A stretch of 64,000 bases of DNA from Batillaria attramentaria (taxonomy: Eukaryota; Mollusca; Gastropoda; Batillariidae). Where the stretch lies: positions 666,001-730,000 of the forward strand of contig JACVVK020000195.1 in NCBI GenBank assembly GCA_018292915.2, given 5' to 3'. Made by a program: the position numbers and the translations under genes. This document shows positions 36,920 through 46,364 of this stretch, one piece after another (position 1 is the stretch's first letter; the number at the start of each line of letters is the position of its first letter). The notes beneath the pieces were generated by a model that searched no databases, had not been told where the DNA came from, and was given only the letters and a program-made list of their open reading frames with translations.

Positions 36920-38371
36920 ATGGCTGAGGCGTGTTTGGCTGAGGCGTCTTCGGAAGGCATTCATACCAAATTGCAGTGTTCAATTCACTTTGCAGGGAGT
37001 AAAGACACCACAGTTAAGTCCTTCACAAATGGTATTGTAGAATGGATCACAAATGGTATTGTGACAATTCAAGATATTATTGGACCAGATGGAACTGTTC
37101 CTAACTTTAATGACTTCTGCAACAAATATCCCGGCTTTGTCAACAGACTTAATAACATATACCATATACTGGTATAACTAGCACTATTAAAAAAATACCA
37201 GAAGAAGTGTGGATTGGATGCCAACACCAACACTCTATCACAATCAAAAACTTGGAGTATTATTTTAAAGGGCTCCAAATTTGTGTACTCTTTTCTTACA
37301 GCGCGGCGACAGGAGGCATCTTGCATTCGTAAATGGGGAGAAAAATTTGGTAGCAACCTTAATTGGAACTATATGTTTCTTAACCCATTTAAAGTAACAT
37401 CTGATGTACAGCTGAGGTGGTTCCAGTTCAGACTTCTTCATAGATTACTGCCAACAAGGCGATTCTTATGTTTGCGCAAATTGGTTGAATTCTCTACCTG
37501 TACCTTTTGTGCATCTTCAGAAGAAACGCTATCACACCTTTTCTGGGAATGCCCAGTCGTGCAGAACTTTTGGAAAGCCCTTCTTTCATGGTTGAAGGAC
37601 AATTGTTCTCATTGTGACAAATTAATTCTGTCGGAATCGTTAATAATCTTTGGGACAGCAGAAGGGGTATTTACAGATAAGGTGCTTGATTTGTTATTGA
37701 TCTTGGCTAAATTCGGATATTTATAAGAGCAGATTAGAGGAAACCTTGCCAAATATGATCACTGTTATCAGGCAAAATAAAGAGAGATTTACATTAGAAA
37801 AATACATATCTCTATAATTAATGGAAAACATGGAACATTCTGCCAACAATGGACTCCTTATCAACAACTCGTAACTTAAACATGCCATTTTATGAACATG
37901 TACTATGTATGTTGCCAATGCTCCTCTCTCTCTCTCTCCCTCTCCCTCTCTCTCTCTCTCTCCCTCTCTCTCTCTCTCCCTCTCTCTCCCTCTCTCTCGC
38001 CGTAACTGGTAGAAGTTGGTTATGATACATGATGTATTCACCATGTCACTTAGTTACATCCGTGTATGTGCATGTACATAACCACAATCTTCAAATATGT
38101 TAAACTCTTATAATAATGGATCTTCTATCTACAACCTACTATATAATATGTACAAATACCAAAAACAGAATTAAAAAAAAAAAAAGTCCTTCACAGATCA
38201 AACATTTGCAAATACCCTTCGGTATGTGCAGCAATGGGTTTTGTTTGACTGTGCGAGCTCCCAAATCGCGCTGACTTTTCTTGATTCAAGTCATTCCTGT
38301 CAGCGGGAAGCAGAGTTACAGGGTCTGGGATACCATCGATCCTGTTACCACCGATTCATAAGAAGAGACAG
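36920..38371 (+). pseudogene. Transposon-type gene exon split by a LINE
   Basis: ATG at 36920 opens MAEACLAEASSEGIHTKL...TTVKSFT up to 37027. The coding sequence continues at 38196 after the LINE and its second target copy, in the same frame, with DQTFANTLRYVQQWVLFDCA, LTFLDSSHSCQREAE and GYHRSCYHRFIRRD, ending at a GTAAGT donor (38371). Without the LINE and one target copy the exon is open throughout. The GYHRSCY+RF motif occurs at the start of several invertebrate transposon proteins. Later exons may include 38734-39280. Confidence 0.6.
37028..38183 (+). mobile_element. 5'-truncated L1/Tx1-like LINE with A-tail and 12-bp TSD
   Basis: Flanked by perfect AAGTCCTTCACA (37016-37027, 38184-38195) and ending in an A-run (38173-38183). 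It encodes the C-terminal part of a reverse transcriptase protein: DVQLRWFQFRLLHRLLPTRR, then CTFCASSEETLSHLFWECPV, the zf-RVT motif C..C....E...H....C, and YIYKSRLEETLPN-like sequence after a frameshift. A CT repeat lies at 37922-37999. Confidence 0.85.
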
Positions 38372-38599
38372 GTAAGTGGATGCTTCGCCCGTTGTGCAGT
38401 CTTGTTGTTAAGGTTGATATATAAGGCCCTACTGACCTCAGCCTGTGGATTTTAAATTGATCTATATTTGACGATGACGCGATGCCAGTACTTGCAGTGT
38501 TTTCAGGTTGAAGGGCGGGGTGGTGGTGGTGAGAGGCCAGTTGGTAGACTCATAGGCGGGGAAAGAGTGCACAGGAACCTACATTAAACTAGAAAATGA

Positions 38600-38601
<2 letters not shown>

Positions 38602-38684
<83 letters not shown>

Positions 38685-38705
38685 TGCGTGCGTGTGCGCG
38701 TGTGT
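38602..38705. repeat. (GT)n microsatellite, about 100 bp
   Basis: Longest simple repeat of the window, followed by GCGTGT variants. Confidence 0.95.
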
Positions 38706-38733
38706 GTGAGAGAGATAGACAGAGAGTGACTGA

Positions 38734-39290
38734 GTGCTTCAAATCGATCAGTCTGGGAATGAAATGGGTCTTCCCGTGAGTGTGTCTATGGTAGAACCAT
38801 CCTGGAAGGCCGAAGTCCACAACGTTTTTGGTGTCCAACGGCCAGCAAAGAAGTCACACAAAGGACAGAACAAAAAACAACTCCACCGAGTTCTGACGAG
38901 CGATGAAGTCTTTCAGATGAAAGTGGCAGCACAGGAAGAGAAAATCAGAAAAGAAAGAGAAAAACTTGAAAGAAAGAAATAAATGACGAGATCAAACGGA
39001 AGCGTGAGTTAGTTATTTAGGGCTTTACGCCGCGCAAGCAACAGAGACTATTTCGCGGCTAAGCTAAGTCTTTCCCTGCCAGGTCATTAAAAATAAAAGA
39101 CAGGCGGTAAAACAGGATGTAAATGTATATTAAAAATCTGTGTGGTTTAAATGAGTCGTTCCAAGATTTGATAAGTCAGCGTAGACAAGTCGGTGCAAGT
39201 CTGATCAAACGGAAGAGGGAAGAACTGAAAGAACTGACAAAACAGAACAAACAGCTGAAAAAGAATTAAGTCTGCTGCTCTTCATTTTTC
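38734..39290 (+). pseudogene. Basic coiled-coil transposon ORF fragment, interrupted
   Basis: Encodes VFGVQRPAKKSHKGQNKKQL, VLTSDEVFQMKVAAQEEKIR and KEREKLERKK, then after the hairpin retroposon (39003-39202) LIKRKREELKELTKQNKQLK. The two halves join in the duplicated GATCAAACGGAAG. It is probably part of the same transposon gene as 36920-38371. A stop precedes the insertion. Confidence 0.4.
39003..39202 (-). mobile_element. 200-bp hairpin retroposon with 13-bp TSD
   Basis: Perfect GATCAAACGGAAG at 38990-39002 and 39203-39215. Contains the hairpin with GCCGCGCAAGCAACAGAG and the family body (CCCTGCCAGGTCATTAAAAA). Confidence 0.9.
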
Positions 39291-41100
39291 TGTTCATCAA
39301 CACTGAAATGGGACAGATCAATCATTAAGCTGACATTTCAAGTTTTCAGCCTTTTTTTGTTTGTTTTTTTGTTCTGTTTTTATTATTGTTTATGAAGTCA
39401 TGCATGACATCCCACTAGTTGATAGTAAGCTTAATGAACACACACAAAAAATAACCTCTTGTTTTAAGCTCAGTTTTGCCTGAAACAGTCTTCTTCATTC
39501 AGAGAGAGAGAGAGAGAGAGAGTTGTTAGTTAGTTGGGGCTTAACGCCGCACAAGGTAGGCATAATTATTGTCAGTATATTATGATTACTAGTTATGTGT
39601 TTTTATGAAATTTAGTGTTTTTAACCAGAAGGAGAAATGTTGTAAATGTGAGTAGTTTTTGTAGAATGCCAGAAGCATAGTGACACAGTGTTAACAGTGA
39701 AATTAGTACTGCAGTTGACTATGGTATGTGTTAGCCGAGTTGATAGAGAGTAATTAACTTTCTGTTGCTGTTGTAAGAATTCATCTTAAGTATCTAGTTG
39801 TATACTTATGGAGTTCTACTTTCATGTAGGATTAGGTTTGTAATATGAACAGTTAGTTTAGTGACACGATTGTTTATTGTGTTTCAAGGTGTTTTGGCTT
39901 TGCTTTTCGTTTCGTCTTTTGTCATCTTCGTCTTTTGTCATCTTCGTCCTTCGTTTCATCTTCATCTGTATATAGGATCATCTAATCACGTCAATAAAAT
40001 AAATACTTGAGAGACATCGGCAGTGTTGCTAGACCTTCAGCAAAGGAACCCTATGCCCCTGGGTGGGGATTGTGTGCAAGTGATACATCCCAATACATAC
40101 ACCCCGCAACATGTATGCCTGCCGCAAGTGTGCCACCCACTTGTGCCCCTTCCCATGCTTTGAAAGATGGCACACACTGGTTGATAACAAGGTTACCTGC
40201 ACCCCAGAACTTCATCAAGCCTAGGTGAGCCATCAGGACTCATTTCTCTCACCATGCTCAGGTGACACAAACGCCACTCAATCTTGGTTTTTTTTTCCCC
40301 AAGGTTGTTTATTTTTGTCACAGACAAACAATGTCAACAACATACTGAAGGTTTACAAAATTATAATCAACATCATTTCCCCAAACTCCATGCAAAATTT
40401 AAAGTGCCTGCTGTAAATAATAGAAAAGTTATAAAAGTTTAAAGTGTAGTACCCATGGTCTCTCTTCGGGGTCTCAAAAAGAATTCAGCTGCAGGGGATA
40501 TAAGCCTGTAAAGAATTCAGTGTGCTAAAGACTAAAGAGCTGTATTGTGTTTCTAATCATCATAGTAATGTTCAATCATGTTAATTACATTAATTATGCT
40601 AATTAGCTGTTTACATAATGAGATAGGACATTTTCATTGTTGCCATTGGATTCAGCAGATCAAAACACATCAACCTGCCAATTCTTAAGTCAGTCGGACA
40701 AACTGTTCTCTTATAATAAGGTAATTACTGCAATTTTGCCATTAGACGATGGTCCATTTGTTTTCCTTGTGATAAGTCATGTAAAGAAGGCAGAGCCTGT
40801 CACACCTAAAGCCCAAAACTCGGAAGTTATAATGGCCATAACTTTGTCACTATTGGTCCGATTTTGATCATTCAAAGTGCATTATGTTCAGATTTGAAAG
40901 CACTTGCCAATCAGAGACACAAAAACAATGAAATACCAAGTTCAGTTTTCCTCTGGCATAGCTACAGGAAGAGAGAGCTCTCCTGTGCAGGAAAATGCGT
41001 ATAGTTCACTTCCGGAAAGGTCACGTGGTGCATTTCCGGCTGCTAAACGAGAATTTGCCCCATGGTTTTGCAGTTATCACCGATTTTTGATTGTGCTTTG
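39291..41100. other. Gene-free stretch
   Basis: AT-rich. A short hairpin-retroposon piece lies at about 39519-39556 after a GA repeat, and CTTTTGTCATCTTCGTC is repeated at 39915-39950. No exon was recognised. Confidence 0.5.
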
Positions 41101-41123
41101 TTTCACCGTTCTCCCGATTCATA

Positions 41124-41450
41124 ATGGCTGCCGTCAGCGCCGACAGCGATGAAGAATTTAACGATATTCCTGAGGAATTTATCCGTGAAAGAGAGTTGGG
41201 ACTTGGTGCAGACAATCAAAGTGATGTAGAACTTTTGGAATTCAGTAGTGTGCACACGAGTGACTTGTTGGATGAAGAGCGTTTCCGTGTCCCATCGTGC
41301 GAGAGCGACGAAGTGAATGACAGCGAGGTGTGCAGTGACACGGTTGAAGACCATGAAATCGAAGATTTCACTGATTTTGTTGGCTCAAATACCCCTCTTG
41401 CATTAGATGCAAAGCCTGTGGAGTACTTCCTGCAGCTTTTCCCACCGCCG
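41124..41450 (+). pseudogene. piggyBac transposase N-terminus (PGBD-like)
   Basis: ATG at 41124; acidic leader (ADSDEEFNDIPEEFI, SDVELLEFSSVHTSDLLDEE) followed by DFTDFVGSNTPLALDAKPVE YFLQLF. The block F.....P......P.+YF..+F is the start of the DDE_Tnp_1_7 domain. It ends at a C-run, after which the sequence belongs to the segment duplicated at 34671-35720. The transposase is thus 3'-deleted. Confidence 0.7.
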
Positions 41451-41935
41451 CCCCCCCCCCCCCCCCCCCCCAAAATCAATCTGTTTCCCCTGTACCTCAT
41501 TCTACTTTCAGTCTTTTCCCCCTTGGAATTGGACAGTTCTGATGTCTGTTCAAAGGCATTGAACACAGGTCACAAATAATGTGCATGATTTGGGTGTTTT
41601 TCCAAGAATCACTGCCTTGTTCTGTTTCACTCACTTTTTTCTTTTTTTTTCTTTTCTCCCTTCCCTTTCAGTTTCCCCAGTTTAAGAGCATGGCTGCTCG
41701 AAGGAGCACTCGTGCTGCCAGCAAGCGCGCTGTAACTGATCAAGAGAAGGCTGACAGCACATGCCTGGGACCACGAGCCACAAACATTATATCTGCTCCC
41801 AAAAAGAGAATGACATCTTCAGAGGCAACACGGGCCTGGAAACAGCGGATGAAAGAAAATGAACCAGAGCGCTTTGAAGCATACAAGGAAGCTGGAAGGC
41901 AAGCATACAAGGCCTACAGGCAAGGCATTTAGAAC
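41451..41935 (+). pseudogene. Duplicated transposon-gene segment (copy 2)
   Basis: Uninterrupted copy of the segment at 34671-35720. ATG at 41690 (after CAGTTTAAGAGC) encodes MAARRSTRAASKRAVTDQE, ISAPKKRMTSSEATRAWKQR and ERFEAYKEAGRQAYKAYRQ, then ends at a stop where copy 1 continues. Function unknown. Confidence 0.5.
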
Positions 41936-42640
41936 AAAAGCATTCAAAGGAAAGCGATGTTGCTTATGCTCTCAGTTTACCAAAGAACAAAGCCAGGTGA
42001 GACAAGTGGCTTGAGATAAGAAATCAGGGAAACTTCCACCACAACCAGAGAGTTCTGAAAGATGGGAAGGGAAGCATCATTCCACAGAAGCGTCCAAGGT
42101 CAGATGATACTTCAGACGCACACAAGTACGTGCCATGGTTGAAAAAGGCTGAAAACAGTTGCGTCGGATATTCGAGAGTCCTTTCGGAAACATGTGCTGT
42201 AGAAGAGACTGTTTATCAATTCTAACTATTAACGGGTACATAGAATCTCAGACTATCAGTTTTGAACAAACAAAACCATGTCAGTGAACGGCTTTAAATA
42301 AGTTTTTGATTACTTTATGCGTTTGTGTGTGAGTATGATGACATGGTGATTGGGTGCGTTGGCTAGCCTGCAGGGCCGGGTTGCACTGCTTCAGCCTAAC
42401 TAGACATTCCTTACGCCCGACTATAAACTTACGCGGGTATAGTTAGTCTGTTGGTTTAAGTCCATTGCTCTGCTAGTGGCTAGGGCAAGGACTAGCTGCG
42501 TCTGGACTAATTGCTACGGACTAAGCCAGCGTCAAAAAGTTGGAATGGCCCCCGCGCTGAAACGAGGGGAATGAGGTATATTTCTATTTATAGACCGAAG
42601 GGAAGTAACTCGGCACTTTTCCGGCACAACATTCGGCACA

Positions 42641-43696
42641 ATGGCCGACAAGAAGAAGCGTGTGTGAAAACCAAACTGGAGTAAGGCAGAGATCGCCAGC
42701 TTGATCGACGCAATTTCGTTTCACCAGGCGATGATTCTAAGCAAATTTAAAACTACGGATAATAATCGCAAGAAACAGCTTGCGTGGGGGGAGATTGCCC
42801 AATCTGTTCGCGCACAGAGCGACGGTGTAGGGAGGACAGTCGAAGAGGCAAGTTCCTTCAACCTACACGCTCGCTCATTACCAAGCTTCTCTATTCATTT
42901 GTACTTTTCCCCTTGAAACTGAACTGAGGTGATTGACGTGTTTTGATCTCTGCAAAAAGCACAGATATCCTTACCATTTGCCTTCTACAGAGTACCGAGA
43001 GCGAGGAAAAATTTGTTTAAGAAATCTTTCATTCCCTCAGCAGTATCTATTTTAAACTCATGACTGTGTTTACTGCCCGTCCCCAGTATGTACAGATTTT
43101 ATTTGTTGAGATTTTCATAACTGTGCTTGCTCCTCAGCTGTGTCATGTCCGCTATGCCCTTGCCATCTTTTAGTTTAGATTTCTTAGTTTAGTAGCATAG
43201 TATTAGACTTAGACATCACACATTACTTTAGGATCTGTGTTTAATATGTATGGATTTATATGTCTAGATAAATTAATGTAGGGTTGTGTGTGTGTGTGCG
43301 TGTGTGTGTGCAAGCCAGAAGAAAATTTTTCTGCCATCGATGGACAATAAAGTTATACTGAATTGAATTTTCAGCACATAGTCACAATCACTTATGACTA
43401 TGAGTCATAAAATTACAAGCACTTGAAAACTGACGGGTTATCATTTTGTTCTTTGCATTTAGATCAAGAAGCAATGGAAAGACTTAGTTTCACAGGCCAA
43501 AAAAGATGTCCATGCAAGGAAGTACCCCAAAACCGGAGGAGGGCCAAAGGCAGATGAAGGTGAATTTACAAACCTCATCATCGATATATTTGGTGGTAAC
43601 AATCCCATTTTTCATGGGATTGAAGAAGGTGGAGAGAGCAGTGGCAGCCAGAGTCAGGCATCATTTTTGAAGACCGAGACTTCATCACAAGCAGAG
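42641..43696 (+). pseudogene. Myb/SANT-like DNA-binding protein, Harbinger-associated type
   Basis: Exon 1 (42641-42847) encodes MADKKKRV, an in-frame TGA, then KPNWSKAEIASLIDAISFHQ, KKQLAWGEIAQSVRAQ and RTVEE. Exon 2 (43463-43696) continues in phase with IKKQWKDLVSQAKKDVHARK, KTGGGP and an acidic tail. The pattern W...E...L...+...W..I...V......RT..E+KK.W.DL matches Myb/SANT-like domains of Harbinger second proteins and MSANTD-type genes. The donor of exon 1 is GCAAGT, either a GC-AG intron or a decayed GT. With the early stop the gene is probably dead, or starts downstream. Confidence 0.65.
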
Positions 43697-43986
43697 GTAG
43701 CGTTTGATTTTCATTTTTACTTTTGACGGTGTTATTTAATTCCTCTTCCTCTCTCTCTCTCTCTTTCTCCATGTGCTTGTGTATCTCACACCTGTGCATG
43801 ATCTGCACTCCTATGCAGGGTTTGTGTGTAAAAATTACAGCTACAAATTAATAAAGAATATATCTATCATCCCACTGACAGGTTAGGGTTTTGATGAATA
43901 CCAGCAAGACTGGAACTCTACCTGCCTGAAATAATAACAAAAAGTATAGAGTGCATCACCTAACATTGTCTGCTTCCAACTGAAGG

Positions 43987-44690
43987 TACTGCTAAAACAA
44001 TGAAAAGGTTTCAACAAGAGAGTGTGTTTGAAAAGCTGTGCAAAGTGACAGAGGTCCAACCTTTCTTTGTTCACAACGACAACAAAATACACGTGTTGTA
44101 CGACCCCCCCACATTTGTCGAAAAACATTCGAAACAATTTCAAGAAGTCTGGGTTTCTTGTCAATGAGATGGAAGTAAAATGGCAGCATGCTGAAGCCTT
44201 CTACCACTTTGACAGGCAAAATCTTGTCCGGATGGCACCCAGACTTCCTGATGAACACCTGACACTGCCCCCATTCTCAGCACTGAGCGTTAGACTTGCT
44301 GCTCAAGTGTTGTCGCACTCTGTTGCTGCAGGTATCTCAACGCTTGTGCAATTGAAGGCACTACCAGAAGAGGCAAAGCACACAGCACTCTTCATGGAAC
44401 ACATGGATCAGCTGCTTAATGCTTTCAACAGCGGCAACTTTGACATCAGGGGAAAAAATGGGACATGGAATGACAGAGGCATCTGGTCACAAAGAGTTTC
44501 TCACGGAGACACTGGAGTGGCTGCAAACAATCAAAACACCATCAGGCCGCGCATTGCCTCGTCTCACTGGGTGGAAAATGGCTATCTGCACACTGCTGGC
44601 TCTGTTTGAAGAGCTACACAGTCAGTACAATGTAGACTTCATGCTGACAGACAAGCTCAACCAAGATTGTTTGGAAAATTCATTTTCCTC
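43987..44690 (+). pseudogene. P-element-like (THAP9-type) transposase fragment
   Basis: Encodes KIHVLYDPPTF, and in the next frame DPPHLLKNIRNNFKKSGFLV, then VKWQHAEAFYHFDRQ, SALSVRLAAQVLSHSVAAGI and FMEHMDQLLNAFNSGNFD. After another shift come GWKMAICTLLALFEELHSQY and MLTDKLNQDCLENSFSSL. The DPPHLLKN.RN and RLAAQVLS.SVA blocks plus D.LENSFS are signature motifs of P-element/THAP9 transposases. At least two frameshifts. The frame runs into a CT microsatellite (44688-44742). The N-terminal THAP domain was not found. Confidence 0.75.
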
Positions 44691-44854
44691 TCTCTCTCTC
44701 TCCCTCTCTCTCTCTTTCTGTCTCTCTCTCCTTCTCTCTCCTTGTGTCTCATGCCAAACAGCAAGCCTTGATTATTCAGTGAAACTTGAGAACATTTTCA
44801 GCCATATTTGCAAGTTTTTAGGATCAACATTGACCGGGCATGTTACATGTGACG

Positions 44855-44936
44855 TGTTCCCCGGTATACCGGTGCAAAATACCGGTTCAGGGGTGAAATA
44901 CCGGTAAAAATACCCAGCTTTAGTAGTAACCTTTAA
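44855..44936. repeat. Fragment of the ACCGGT-rich hAT-like family
   Basis: Repeated ATACCGG(T) blocks ending TACCCAGCTTTAGTAGTAACC resemble the right half of the element at 49783-50321. No target duplication. Confidence 0.5.
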
Positions 44937-45684
44937 AAAGCAGAAGGTGGATACATCTGAACCATAATAATAATCCTACTAATAACTGATTATTATTTGG
45001 CAGTTGTACTCAGCGAGCTCTGAGCGCATACCAACTACCAACTACCAAGTCAAGGTTTCTTTGTGGTAATTTTTCCTTGTCTTAATAACACAAGAAAGGG
45101 TGTTAGCAGTGAATGCTGAGACTGGTCATATGGTGAGGAGACCCTGGGGTCACATTGAAAAGTCGGCCATCTGAAGACATTTTGTGAAATTATCACCGAC
45201 CCCAAAGGACTTAAACTAACACAAGACATTGCAGAGGTTGAACAGAAAGAGCCCAGTCTACAGGGTAGCATCAGAAATCTCTACTATAAGGGGTGCTACA
45301 TGCAGAATCAACACTGAAAGGGTCTTGTTGGCTGAGGATGTATCTTCCCGCAGCAAGTGAACTATTTGATGGATTAGGCTGTCAATGTCTCCAAAGGATC
45401 GAATGGAGTGATCAGTTACCTGCACTTCTGTTTTTGCGTTCATTCGTTTACATATAAATATGATTACACCTCAAAACCTGCTCCTAAACAAGTTTTTGTA
45501 AACTACATTTGCTGCTTGCCTCATAAAGTTCCTTCCTGCAAAGTTTCATTTAGCAGACCCTGTTGCTATGGAGAACCTGCTATGACCTCAGCGAAAAACT
45601 TCTAGCTCAATTTTCTCAAAATGGCCGCCTGGTGGGTAGCCCACTTCAACTGCTGATATCTCTGTCAATTTTAGTAGTACAGCT

Positions 45685-46275
45685 TTCATCCTTAGCCCAA
45701 GACACTTGTCATTTATACCATCAGCTTTGCACAAGACACTTGTCATTTAAACTATCAGCTTTGCACAAGACACTTGTCACTTCTATTTTTAGCTTAGCAC
45801 AAGACACTTGTCATTTATACCATCAGCTTTGCACAAGACACTTGTCACTTATACTATTAGCTTAGCACAAGACACTTGTCATTTATACCATCAGCTTGGC
45901 ACAACACACTTGTCATTTAAACTATCAGCTTAGCACAAGACACTTGTCACTTCTATTTTTAGCTTAGCACAAGACACTTGTCATTTATACCATCAGCTTT
46001 GCACAAGACACTTGTCATTTAAACTATCAGCTTAGCACAAGACACTTGTCACTTCTATTTTTAGCTTAGCACAAGACACTTGTCATTTATACCATCAGCT
46101 TGGCACAACACACTTGTCATTTATACTATCAGCTTAGCACAAGACACTTGTCATTTACACCATCAGCCTGGCACAACACACTTGTCATATTCACCATCAG
46201 CTTGGCACAACACATTGTCATTTACACAATCAGCTTGGCACAACACACTTGCCATTTACACAATCAGCGTTACAC
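45685..46275. repeat. Minisatellite, 34-36-bp unit, about 16 copies
   Basis: Units of the form CAGCTTAGCACAAGACACTTGTCATTTATACCAT with GCTTTGCAC, GCTTAGCAC and GCTTGGCAC variants arranged in a higher-order order. ORFs reading through it are repeat artefacts. It lies just downstream of the SKA-like gene's stop codon. Confidence 0.9.
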
Positions 46276-46364
46276 AACACACCCACCATTCACACTATCA
46301 ACTGGTCATCTGCTCACCCACGGTGACACTTGTTCATTCTGGGGTTGCCCGTACTTTCTTGAAA

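Noticed and set aside
45685..46275. Possible CRISPR-like array
   Set aside because: Units are contiguous without unique spacers, and the genome is animal. It is a minisatellite.
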